From Oxytricha trifallax (lineage: Eukaryota; Ciliophora; Spirotrichea; Sporadotrichida; Oxytrichidae): 64,000 bases of DNA. Shown here one piece after another: positions 34,707 to 46,609 of the stretch. Both the position numbers and the translations under genes were made by a program. Every line of letters begins with the position of its first letter. Position 1 is the stretch's first letter. The stretch lies in the NCBI GenBank assembly GCA_000711775.1, contig ARYC01000447.1, positions 1-64,000 on the forward strand. The letters run 5' to 3'. The notes under the pieces were generated by a model. That model saw nothing but the letters and a program-made list of their open reading frames with translations, ran no database searches and was not told the DNA's origin.

Positions 34707-35551
34707 ATGGATAAACTTAAGGAATTTGAAGCTTTGAGAATTTCCCCCTTTCAAAGCAATATTAAAGTAATTTAGGACGACCCCTATCTTAAACCTTACG
34801 AGGATGATATATAGCTTAGAATTTAGACATTTTAAGAGTAAGTATATGAAAAACATAATAATTTTGGGCAAATTTTGCTTAATATAATGATCACATAAAA
34901 TATGGTTCATTTAATGTGAATTTGTCTAACACCATTGACATTTATAGAAAGTTAAGTGTTTATGAGAAAAATGAAGGCGGTTTGCTGAATTTTGCCAGAT
35001 CTTATAATAGATTTGGTTTGCACTTGTAAAGTAACGGAGATATAACCTATACTGAGTGGGCTCCTGGTGCTAAAGGTCTATCTTTGGTAAGTCCCTAATT
35101 CATTCAAGCAAAAATGGATATACGTTTTTATCCAATTTCTCATCATTATCTCTCTTTGATTATTGCTCCAATAACAATGACTTATGTATGTTTTCTTAGT
35201 TTGGAGACTTCAATAACTGGGACAGAGAAGTAAATTAGGCAGAAAAGAACGAATTTGGAGTTTGGAATTTAATTTTGAAAGCGAGAGAAGATGGCACTTC
35301 ACAGATTTAGCATGGTCAAAAATATAAAATATGCGTCACTTTCGAAGATGGAACAAAGGTAAGTACTTTTATACGTAAACCTAAATTAAATAAAACACAT
35401 ATTAATGGCTTTGATGTATCATACTTATCAACGTTTATAGAAAGACAAGAACCCTGCATGGGCAAGGTATTTAGTACAAAACCCTGAAAATTTACTATAT
35501 GATGGAGTATTTTGGAATCCAATTGAGAGATATGAATTTAAGCATGAGAGA
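34707..35551 (+). CDS. GBE1: glycogen branching enzyme, 5' block (N-terminus and CBM48)
   Basis: The start MDKLKEFEALRISPFQSN is followed by GGLLNFARSYNRFGLH and the CBM48 signature YTEWAPGAKGLSLFGDFNNW, then AWARYLVQNPENLLYDGVFW and ERYEFKHER. At least three introns or IESs interrupt it, with GTAAGT donors near 34840, 35089 and 35360. It is on the strand opposite to the rest of the gene. The end is pointer AAGCATGAGAGA (35540-35551), found inverted at 33285-33296, so assembly requires an inversion; the join reads [12 protein letters not shown]. Downstream of the pointer the frame runs into AT-rich non-coding DNA. Confidence 0.9.
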
Positions 35552-35883
35552 TAAAGAGTTATATATTTAAATATTTATACTATAGTTTGATTTATTATAT
35601 TTTTTTTAAACCAAAGAAAATGAATTTCAAATGAAGCCTCTGATTGCTTTAACTAATCAAATCTTAAATTAATTGTTTTAATGATGATTTTAAATTATAA
35701 TAAGAAGTTTTATATTTTAGATTTATATAGATAAATGATGTAAATGTATGTAAGTTTAAATTAAATTTAAATTCCTCTATCTAAAGAATTTACTGACAGC
35801 ATATTGAGCGAGATTTGTAAGATATGTAATTGTTGGACACAAAAACTTCTCCCACTTTTCTACGCTCTTAAAAAGATGCATTT

Positions 35884-36817
35884 TCACACTCCGATTCTAG
35901 CATTGGCCATTGTGAGTGGCTTTTCGAGGGTATCATCAGTGTATCTTCTAATGAAATCTTGAAGTAAGAGCTCACTGTCTGCGAAATCTGAAGAGTCGTT
36001 CTTGAATGAAAAAATATCGATTGAGCTATGTAAGAATTAGGAAAGAACTATTTGTTTTATTTAAATGACTGTCTGTGGCATCTCATGAGAGTCTCTTGGA
36101 GATCAGCTGAGAACCAAACCCATTTCTTCATTTACTCTCCTCTGAGCAAGTGTTCTCTCTCCTTAACGAGCTCATCAGCTCTCATTTGCACGTACTCATC
36201 GAAGAGGTTGCAACGGAGAACTTGCTTTCTGTACTTGTAGTAAACGTAGTTGGAGCTCCAGAAAAGCATGCCAAGGGTCACTTTGGTAACAAATTGATTG
36301 TTTTTGTTATGGAAAAGAGCGTTGTAGTTGTACAAGAACAAGAGCTAAAGAAATGAGATTAGAAATCTGAATAGTGTCAATTAAATTTAAGCTGCAAATC
36401 CCATTATGAGGAATTTGATTAATGTTAACTTACAGAAGTAAGGGTTGCACCCATCAAGAACTTCTTGTAGAATGGATATTCAACATACAAGTAGGTCATA
36501 TCATCATCCCATTCAGCTATATTGAGATTATTGTAAGAAACAGATCTTATTCATTGAAAAGAGGTATGTTGGTAAAGCTCTGATTTTATTATACTTACGA
36601 TCATTGGGGTCCAAGAACATGGCGTCGAGGGGGAACTTAGGTCCAACTCTCTTGGCTACATCGAGCAAGTCGAGCATCTTCTCGACGGATTCGTATCTCT
36701 TTTGTCTCATGCCTCTAAATAAAAGTTTAGAAATTAGAGGAAACGAATATACCTGTGCACTGGGAGGTTGCCATCGTTAACACCGACTAGAGCCACAGTT
36801 GTGAAGTATCTCTCCAT
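35884..36817 (-). CDS. unknown membrane protein
   Basis: The minus strand from the ATG at 36817 reads MERYFTTVALVGVNDGN, an intron near 36718-36755, then RYESVEKMLDLLDVAKRVG, FPLDAMFLDPND, a second intron, EWDDDMTYLYVEYPFYKKF, LMGATLTS, a third gap, LLFLYNYNALFHNKNN, VTLGMLFWSSNYVYYKYRKQ, a helical charged segment (VQMRADELVKEREHLLR), and a tail ending NARIGV at the TGA at 35886-35884. Two hydrophobic segments flank NYNALFHNKN. I do not recognise the family; a ciliate-type organelle membrane subunit is one guess. It lies inside the 19.75-kb gap of fimbrin. Confidence 0.7.
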
Positions 36818-36849
36818 TTATATATTGTCAAAAAATTGCAATGTTAATT

Positions 36850-39800
36850 CAACTCCCCCTTATCGAATATTTCAAAGCAATCTTTAATTCACGAATATTT
36901 ATTAGATTATTAAATTATTATCTTTTCAACTATTTGTATATATCACTGTCCATCCTTTAATTCTTATTCCAAAGGAATAAACTCTGCTTATTTTTCTTGC
37001 TGCCAAAATTAATGAGGAAACCGCAATGATTTTTCTAGCCTCATATTCTATTTTGACTGTAGAAAGCATAATATCCATGTATGCGTATGCTCTCTACAAG
37101 GTCTCAATCCTTAAGCAGCATTGTGTAGATAACTATCAATAAAGTTTTATCATAGCAATTTATACTTACATCATTAATTTATTATATCAAACCAAATTTC
37201 AGAATCCCTAGTTTAATAGTTTAATTTTATAATTAATCATAAGAAAGAGATTTATAAATAATATACATCAAGCATCCAAAGGAATAAGTCATGACGACAC
37301 TCAGGCGTAATTTGAGATAATTATATATTTTCCAGGAAAAATGGAACGGAGTCCACTAACTAAAAATATTTAAGTTTAAAAAATTCGTAAAATATTTGAA
37401 TTTTCAGCAATATTTATGTCTTTATAATGTTATCTCATTATCATACTTACTCCTCTTCCTGATATAATAAAATAAATTTATACTTCAATTGTAGATAAAT
37501 TTTTTATTATTTTAATGATGACATAAATATATATATATATATATAATAACTTTAATTTAATTAATAATGAGAAAGATATTTGGAGATAATATTAATTGAG
37601 AATGGATGCCTGCTCTCATTAATTTGAGAAATTTAATAAATATAGAACAAAATAATTATCTAAAAACTTTGCTGGAATTTTTTAATACTTTTTCATACTT
37701 ACCATTTCATATTTTAATTTTATTATAAATTCATTAAAATGTTGGAAATTATATAACAAAAAAATCTAAATAATAATTAATTAATACAATTTCTTTTTGA
37801 AGAATGTCAGTAAGACTGGAAAGCGCCAAAGGCGCCAACTGTTGATTGAACTAGAGCTGTCTTTCAGCTACTATTTCTTTTATTTGTTAGTTTGTTTCGT
37901 TGTGTTACAGACTCATTTTTAGCAAAGTATATTTATATACTTTTATAAATAATTTGGGGTTATTTGTTAATATTATAAATTATAATAACCAATTATAATG
38001 TAAAATTGCTAATAACCTTAATTGAAAATAATTTCCATTTAATTTTATCATATATTAATTTGGATAAAAATATAATGATTTTAGTTATTGCATATCCTAA
38101 CTTATGTTTAGGGTTATATATTAAATTCATCAACACTATAATAAATTAATATTGAGATTAAAATAAATTAATTACTATTTTTAAGTTATAATTAATAATA
38201 TGAAATAATTTTAGCAAGTGCTGGAGTGACTAGTCAGTCTTAAACTGCAAGATGTTTAAATTGTCAAATATATATTTATAAAAGTAGTAATATCACTCAT
38301 CCTTTTAATAAATATGCAAGATATTGTAACATCATAATAATTATAAGTTCAAACATTATAAACTCTTTTCTATAAAATTATTTATTAAAAGTTTAAATAT
38401 ATTTAATCATAAAAGAATACTACTGTGGGGTTTGTATATAAAATTATGGTTAATTATAAGATGAATATTAATAAACAAGAATAACTTAATATTTTTACCA
38501 AAAATACTCGAACTAAAGCCTTTTTTAAGTTCTTTAAACTTAGCTTTCTAAGTTTTTATAACAATTTGAAGTAATTATTTCTTTTTAAATATTTGAATTC
38601 ATTGTTACTTTGAATGCATACTTTATATTTTTAATCCTTAGATTTTCTTAACATTGGTGAAGAACCAAAAAGATTACTATAAGTAAACTCCCTACTGTTT
38701 TACAATGAATCTTTAAAATTTAAATTTACAATTTACTAATTAAATAGCTATTTGTAAAAAAAAAACACACTTTTGAAATATATTGACATTTATCCCCTTT
38801 ATATATTTTTTAATAATTTTACTACTACTATGTTTAGATTATATTTTCACTCAAATTTCAACAATATAAAAGTTCACTGTCAAAACGAATTCCTTTAGAC
38901 CCAATTTAATACATTTTTACTTTAAGTATTATATAAATCAAACTTCTATATGCTTTTTTGGGGTTTTGATTCTTATCCGCAATTTACTAAAACTGAAAAT
39001 TTCCGACAGCTCAACAATTTCAATAAAATCATAGCGCGTAAATCAGGCGATAATTGCCCATAATACCAAGTCGGACTTGATCCTCTCTAGATCCGCAATT
39101 TTGGTGTTATCAATTAAGGGTTCAAATAAAATAATATTATTATAGATTTAGATTTCTTATCAATTAGAGATAAAATGTAAAATTTTGAAAAGTTAGTAGC
39201 CGCGGATTTAAAGAAATCGATAAATTTATATTTTAGACAGAGAGACTTCGAAGTAGAAAGGGTTTTGACTTGAGATATCAAATAATTCATAAAAAATATC
39301 CATTGCTAAACATTTTTTAATAATTCAGTTTTTTTTCTTACAAGATTAGATTTGAATAAAATTCTTAAAATTAACAATATTAAATTTATATATAAAAGTT
39401 TAATGTTTGATGAAAAAGAATATAAATCACTTGGTAGGTTACATAATTTCTTAAGGATTTCTGATAATGAAAGATCACGATTTTTCACAATTTTTTTCTC
39501 AAAAAGGTGTGGTCGAGTGTAAATTTCTGATATCTAATAAAGTTTGAGTCATAAATTGATATATGCGATATTATCACAAAAAATGATAGTGGCAAAATTA
39601 TTATCAAACTCAGGATAGAGGTTTATCAGTATATTAAGTTATTTTTATATAATTTTGAATTTGAATTTGAATTTCAAAATTTAATTGGATTCTATCCTGT
39701 AATATTTATATTTTTGAAATCAGAAAATTTAATTCTCTCTCATTCAATAAAAAGCACTTTCAAAATTTTTGAAAGAATTTAAGGCAAATTCTAACCTAAA

Positions 39801-40100
39801 CTTACATTCATCCATAAATATTATCATATAAAATACATAGCTTAAAATGTATTCGCAATTTAAATATAGTTGCTTAAATTATAAAGTATTTTACTTCACT
39901 CAGCAATATATAAGAATGTAAATTATGTATAAATACTATCTTTTATAATAATACTACAGTAAGTGGATCCTGTTTTAAATTTTTGATAAATACGATATTT
40001 CTCAAATAATTCAGTATTTTCTATGAAAAATTAAATCGATTGGATTGGTAAGGTAAAACAGTTTGAAAGTATTTGAAAATATAACTTTAAATTACAAATT
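36850..40100. other. AT-rich desert with one possible orphan MDS at 36960-37140
   Basis: Mostly non-coding AT-rich DNA, including a short (TA)n run near 37530. A stretch at about 36970-37140 has coding character (LLIFLAAKINEETAMIF; YALYKVSILKQHCVDN) and may be an MDS of an unidentified gene. GC-richer islands at 37805-37870 and 38990-39120 do not give a convincing frame. A telomere-like TTTTTTGGGGTTTTGA occurs near 38950. No gene model is supported. Confidence 0.45.
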
Positions 40101-40121
40101 AACTAAAATATTTTGGATTAA

Positions 40122-42250
40122 ATGAGCAGCAATTTTCACAATCAAAACTTAAATGGCAAATTTTCAGATAGAAAAGATGAACTTTAAGGAAGTATGTAAA
40201 ATACAGGCTTAGGAAAGACCAATGTTCAAGGTAACAGAGCTCCAATGTCTCATGGTAAGTTAAATAGTAGAAATTTATCAATAAATTAATCTAGGAGTAG
40301 ACAAATCTCCTGATTCTTTGAGAAATGGTTTGATGAAGCAAGGAGCAGCATCTGTTATGACAAATGATTAAAGTTAACCCTCTGCAGCTTCCAGTTTGTT
40401 GAATAAGTTCAAGTTTGGATAATAGAAGCAGTAAAGTTCAGGAAATCAAGAAAGTTCTGGGTTTGGAAATGAGTTGCATCAAAGAAGTGATAAATTTGAA
40501 AATGATTCTAACTTGAGGTCAAACTTCAGCCGATCAGAGATTTTTCCGCAACAGAACATAGACAATTAATCACCTTTGATAAGCATCAGTCAGCACAAAA
40601 ACCCTTTTTCTGGAATCCCAACTAAGCATTCTTGTATTATTTTTATTAAGCCTGTATCTTACCAAAGAGTTTATGAGGAAGTCAAGTGTCCAGATGACAT
40701 AATAAACACTTCAACTAGAGCAGGAGGGCAAAAATTTCAGTAAAACTAGAATCCCAACCTAGATCAATTCTCAGCGGGTAAGCTTCCACCAACAGCCTAG
40801 CAAAAACCAGCTTAGAAGCCACAGTAGAACTAGTTCGATGCAAATCGCTATCACCAAGAAAAGCTTAAAGCCTAGTAGTACTTGATAGAGAAACGCAGAG
40901 ACGAAACTTGGTAGAGAGCAATCACCTAACTTGGCTAACTAGGTTTATCTTCAACTTTGATAAGAGAGAAAGGGAGAGAGTACATAGCTGAGACTTACGA
41001 GCCTTTCAAGAGTGGTTCAGTGACAGCTATCAAGCGAGGAGACTTCAAGACTTCAAAGATTAAGAATATTCTTCTTGAGGTATTAGGGGTTGAAGTGGTC
41101 GGTAACTGCTACTAAGTCAAGATGCAGGTAAATAATATTATTGTAGGCAAAAAGGTTAATTGGAAAATTATTCTTAATTTTAAATTAGATAAGCAATTGT
41201 CTAAATCACATATTTTACAATTTCGTAAAATGTGAATAAAATAAATAATAATGATTATTATTTTATATAAGATTTAACCAAATCATTTTGTTAAAAAGTG
41301 TAATAAAAATATCTTATGCAATATGTTATTATTTTAATTAGAAATTTTATCTCAATAAAATTTATGTATGTTTTTATATTTCTGCTCTTTGTTTGCAGTT
41401 TTTATCCAATCTTTAACTGCTTCAATTACTTTAATCGAAAAAATGATTTATTTGGCTTAATTTTCCCTTATATATTTTTCTTGTCTTATTTTTGTCATAA
41501 AAACTATTTTAAATTATCAAGTAATTTTTTGCTCATAAATATTGCATTAATTATATAATATACTGTTCTAAAATGAATATTTAATTTTTCTCAGCTTATT
41601 AGATGTGAAATAAATCATATAGAAATTAAAAGCATCAATTTTCATAAAAAAAAATATTTCACAAATAAAATATAAGGGATTTTAAGATTTTAGACACTTT
41701 CTTAGAAATATTCTGGTATTATTTTTATATTTACTTTTTAACATATTCTCACTAATTTCTATTCCAATAATAATATAGCTTAAATTCTAATAATTTAATG
41801 TAGGACATCATTGGAGATTAGATTGAGGGAACTTTTCACTCAGATTGCAAGGAGCAGTTCTCGAAGTAAATTCGTAGAGGAAGAGTCCTCATTCTTGAAA
41901 ATGTAAGATAAAAATTAAATTAAAAAAAGAGAAATACTATTGCATTACATTAGTATTATTTTAAGGTTAAAATCTAAATTTTATAATTTTAATAGGTAAA
42001 ATTTAATTTCATAAACTCATAAATTTATCAAGCTTAATAAAATAAATCAAAATAATAGTCATAATTTACTCATAATCATAAAATTATTGTCAATACTACC
42101 CCTTCTCACTTGACTACTGACTTTATACAATCAGCTTTAATGATTAAGTAGATGCTTCTGGGATTAAGAGAGAACACCGCAATCTATAGTTTTAAAAATG
42201 TAATACTAGACCTATCTTACATTTTCATTATATTTAAATTTAATAGTTAG
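40122..42250 (+). CDS. unknown protein, Gln/Ser-rich N-terminus, possible OB-fold-like C-terminus
   Basis: The start MSSNFHNQNLNGKFSDRK is followed by a GT-AG intron near 40256-40294, a low-complexity Asn/Gln/Ser region, the conserved-looking segment IPTKHSCIIFIKPVSYQRVY, then QRAITQLGQLGLSSTLIREK, and ILLEVLGVEVVGNCYQVKMQ. After a gap of about 670 bp (41131-41803; intron and/or IES) coding resumes as DIIGDQIEGTFHSDC and RRGRVLILEN. A last segment around 42085-42200 (TTPSHLTTDFIQSALMIKQ) probably completes it. The QVKMQD..GTFH..GRVLIL pattern is reminiscent of OB-fold strands, but that is a weak inference. The 3' end is approximate. Confidence 0.6.
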
Positions 42251-42436
42251 TTGTTCAATACAATAAATATATCTCTGGTTATTTTCATTTATGAGAACAT
42301 ATAAACAATCCCCACCCATAAAAATAATGTTTCTTTATGTTTAATTAAAAATCAAGTTTCAATATTTTTCAACATAAATACTCAACGCTTGAAATAGAGA
42401 GATATAAACGAATTCCATTCCAATTAAATCATTAAT

Positions 42437-43530
42437 TCATCGCTTTCTCTCACTGAACCACTTGAAGTGAGTCCTGCCAGTGTCCTTGTCCTCTACCTTT
42501 CTCTTCTTGCCTTTGTCCTTGATATGTTTATCAAGAATCAGCGCTTCCTGCACTCTACTGAATTGCTGCTCCTTGACCATCGAATCAGCGAGCTTTTTGT
42601 ACTGCTGCTTGTTCACTGCTTAGTTTATCTTTAATTGGAGCATGTATTTTTCCTTCTCGCTTTGATACTTTTGTCTTGGCTGAGTGTCTTTTTGGGGTTT
42701 GACATTGTCCTCTCCAAATCTGACATATTTATTCAATAGTAATTTTACAAACTAGTTTCACTTTACAGGTGGAATTGGATTAGAAATTGTTAATGATTAA
42801 AATCTGAGAATCTCATCTCCATCTTCTTAGTCATCGAAGCTGAATCCATCTTATTATTATTGTTATTTCTATCTCTCCTATTCAAATAAGTCGTCTACTT
42901 ATTTAGATTTCCCCTCATTTTTGATTTAATTTTTATCAGCCACGAAGAAAATATGCTGATTTTGCTTGGGGAAGTCAATCATATGCAGGTTATTCTGGAT
43001 CTTTTCTGCCTTGTTTTTCTCAACCATTCTTCTCAAATTTACTAAAGTTATGTCCTTCTACTCGTCCAATTTTCTGCGTTTTTGTGTGTCTTTGTTGTAT
43101 TTTGAGAGGATTTACAGTTCTCCATCCTATCATAAAAGTATGGTAAGATTAGCCGTAGATTATAGTTAAAAATAACGAGGATCATAAAATTTAATTTAAT
43201 TTCTGATATTTTCTAACTTACCTTAACCTAAGTGTTAACCATTTTATGATAGAATTCATCTGGATTTCTTTGTAGGGCTTTCTCGGCAAGTTTTTCTATA
43301 ATTTTAAGTATAAATCATCATTTCTAATACAAAAATGGGGCATATTTCATTATCATTAATTAATATCAAAACTTACTGATGACATTTTACTTGGAGTGGA
43401 AGTCCTTTGCTCTTCTCTTGTAATCTCTCTTCTTCTCCAACAAACCCAAATGTTCTCTGGATTTCAACTGACGACGCTCTCTGTACATGCGTCTAGGGAT
43501 AGCATTACGCCATGATGCTGCAGTGGACAT
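42437..43530 (-). CDS. UTP11: UTP11, U3 snoRNP (SSU processome) component
   Basis: The minus strand from the ATG at 43530 reads MSTAASWRNAIPRRMYRERR, then HLGLLEKKRDYKRRAKDFH, EKLAEKALQRNPDEFYHKMV, DGELQILSKYNKDTQKRRKL and NNLHMIDFPKQNQHIFFV, the conserved layout of UTP11, which acts in 18S rRNA processing in the nucleolus. A Gln tract encoded by TAA/TAG precedes FSFDDQEDGDEIL. It ends HFKWFSERKR at the TGA at 42439-42437. Interruptions near 43310-43375, 43165-43215 and 42720-42780 are introns or IESs. The length is about 280 aa, near that of the family. It lies within the fimbrin gap. Confidence 0.88.
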
Positions 43531-43901
43531 TTTATTTAATGTTTTTATTATCTAATATATAGTAATTTATATTAATTCTAACTCTTATCTATATGTATTA
43601 CTTATAATTTATCATCATTTTATTTAGAAATGGAAATAATTAACTAATCTTTATATATATATATATAAACTGCATAGTAAGGGCAAAATTTTGAATTATT
43701 ATAGTAATAGTTTTAATAATTTAAACAGCAAACAATCAATTATAAAATTCATTCAATATGAGGTAACTCAGTAGCAATATTCTCAATTATATATTATTAC
43801 TATATTTTTTTAGAATATAGAGAAAAATAATTCAAAAATGTAAATTTTCTAATAATTTGTAATTTAACAAGATTTTGAAACAATTTTGCAATAATGGATT
43901 G

Positions 43902-46554
43902 ATGACGAACAATAATGGGTCATAATATCAAAATTCCTTATAATTTGGCAATTCCTCGAAAACACCTTAGATTCAACCTCACTCTCACATGCATACTGGA
44001 AGTTTAAACGGAAACGGAGGCTTATCACAAGCGATAGATAATCAGTTTTCACTCCCACATCTACGAAACGAAAAATACAAAATAATTTATATGATAAGAT
44101 AGTCAATCTAACAATATGAATGGAGAATCATTACAGTGATGTAATAATATTAATAATATTGATATTTTTCAAGCAAACGGAGGCATATAAGTAAGTTATA
44201 TTCAACTTTTAGATTACAAATTTTAAATAGACTCGTTCAGTATGTTTATCCATTTAAACTTTGTTAATAACTGAAAAACAAAGCAGCATATTTTTATCGA
44301 AACTTGATAGCAAATTAACTTAGCTTTCATAAGACGATAGCAGTATTAATTTTGGTTTATATTATTCACCAGAAACACCCCCAAAATTTGACTATGGCTA
44401 AATTAAGCTACTTCCAAAGCCTAAAACTATCAATAGAAGCGTTAAATAATAAGAGGACCTTCGATATTTGTACCGAAAACAGGCATTGAACAGCCATTCA
44501 CAGCTGAGCGACCTAGATTTAAAGACACTCATAAGGAATTTGAACCCATTCACCAAATGAATGTAAGTCTTACTAAGAATTATTTATCAAAACTTTGAAC
44601 GGGGTTTGTGATATTTCTATTTGTATATGATTCTAAAATATTTATTCTATAGCCGTTTCTTGCAGAGGAATTTCAAAGATAGGACCTTGAAAATGAGTTA
44701 AGTTTTTTAAATATATATATCTGGATAAAACAGTCAGCATAAAATAATTTATGATTGCATTGATCCTTCCCCATTCTATGAAAACTTATGTTTTTAATTT
44801 AAATTCATACACATAAATTGCTCAACACTTTGAGAAAATGATTTGATGGAATATCCACAAGATGAATAAAACCAAGATTTTTATAAATATCCATATGGAT
44901 AATCGAGTTCTGTATCTTAGAATACAAGAATAAATACTATAATATTTCAAATTAAATCTAACCTTACTATGTGAAATAAGCCAAGACAGATAACACATTA
45001 GTGTTTGAAAGCAGATTTGAATCAGGAAATTTAAGGAGAGCAGTTTAAGAATTTATACTTGGATAAATAATAAAACAATTTAAAGCAAGTAATACAAGAA
45101 AGGATGTAACTTACAAATTTAGAATTGATAAAATTACAAAAGTAAATTTTTCTCTAATTTTTTATATTTATAGTATGAGACCCCTAGTTTATTCTAAGAA
45201 AGAATCAGAATCTGAAAGAATGGAATAAATTTATACAAAAATATTTTAGAGTTCTTAAACAAGATATGCACACCAGACACCAAAGATAAATATAGAATTC
45301 TATCTATTTTTACATATAGAATTTATACTTTCGGATGGTGATTATCACTAATTTTTCATCAAGACCTGAGGAAATAGCAGTGAGACGAGCAATAGTTCTA
45401 ACCTCTAGAGTACACCCTGGTGAATCAAATGCTTCTTTTATTATGCACATACAATATATATATATGAAGGAGCCAGATATCTAAGAAATAATTTTGTCTT
45501 TAAAATTGTCCCAATGCTTAACCCCTTTAAATTATTTAGTTTATTAATAATGAAACTACAGATGCTCTTTATCTTGCTAAGATTTGAATCGTTAATGGAT
45601 AGCTGCTAATTCTAAGTAATATCCTGAAAATTTCGCAAGTAAATTAATGATGAGGAAAACGTTAGAATGTAGAGACATTCTTTTCTATTGTGATTATCAT
45701 GGAAATGATATATTTACAATATCAATCATAAAAATACTGAACATTTTAGCTTCAGTAATTGCAACTTTATTATGCTAATATAATATTACATCTGTTTTTT
45801 ACTAAACTTTGCAAGAGTAGTGATGTGGAGAGAGTTAATTATATAGAATTAAAGTAATAAATTAATTAATAGTGCTCTTTTTGTGGACCAACAAATGGAA
45901 TGAAATTAATTTAAGATAAAATGCTCATAATTTAAACCAAAAACTCTTTGATATTAAAAATCAAAATAATTTTGAATAAAAAAACTTCTTTTTTCTTCAT
46001 AATTATACTATATTTAAATTTCTAATGTATGGTGACTAAGAGCTTTAAAATTTATTATAATTAGGCTTGAAAGGAATGAAGTAATATCAAAATACCCATA
46101 AATTTAAAATTATAGTTTGAAATCAGTAGAAAAGCAATTAAATAAAAATCAAAACTATCAAATATAAAAAATATAAAGTTTTTTTTAAAAAATGCATTCC
46201 ATTCCACACAATAAAATTAATAAAATCGGTTATATGTATCATATATGTAGCTTGAATTCAGTGAATGTTGTTTACTTTATACAAGTAACCATTTTCTACA
46301 TTTTTTCTAATTTATTCAACAAATCTAAATGCATCACTAGCAATTTAATAAAAATATTAAATTTAAGCAGTATAAACTGTAAATTAAAGTTCTCATTGCA
46401 AAATTGAGGATGTTTAATGTTTTAAATGAGGTTAAAGTAAAAGAAGCTATTTAAGAACTAGAAATTATGTTCCCATTACCTAAAGGTGAAGAGGGAGGAT
46501 TAAGCATTAATTAAATTTTAATTAGCAAGCAGAGGATGAGAAGATGACTTTAAA
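43902..46554 (+). CDS. cytosolic carboxypeptidase (AGBL/CCP family), odd-numbered MDS cluster
   Basis: Segments on the plus strand that each end in a pointer recurring in the even cluster. They include MTNNNGSQYQNSLQFGNSS (probable start at 43902), FVPKTGIEQPFTAERPRF, IIYDCIDPSPFYEN, TLVFESRFESGNLRRAVQ, PLVYSKKESESE, IAVRRAIVLTSRVHPGESNA with the zinc-binding HPGE of M14 carboxypeptidases (about 45385-45440), ARYLRNNFVFKIVPMLNP, CSLSCQDLNRQWIAA, ILFYCDYHG, EHFSFSNCNF, VVMWRE and FCGPTNGM. These interdigitate exactly with the even segments to give a CCP N-domain plus M14 catalytic domain. CCPs trim glutamate chains from tubulin, which fits a heavily ciliated cell. Confidence 0.92.
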
Positions 46555-46609
46555 ATGCAATAAAATTAATTGAATTATAAAATATTTTATACATAAATTA
46601 ATTGTTTAT

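Noticed and set aside
37531..37550. (TA)n run
   Set aside because: A short simple repeat of the kind common in this AT-rich genome; no evidence of function.
41316..41558. 80-codon hydrophobic ORF
   Set aside because: Very AT-rich, Phe/Ile/Asn-dominated, inside the non-coding gap between coding segments of the 40-kb gene.
46192..46407. 71-codon ORF between carboxypeptidase clusters
   Set aside because: AT-rich sequence without pointers or codon bias; it lies in eliminated DNA between odd segments.
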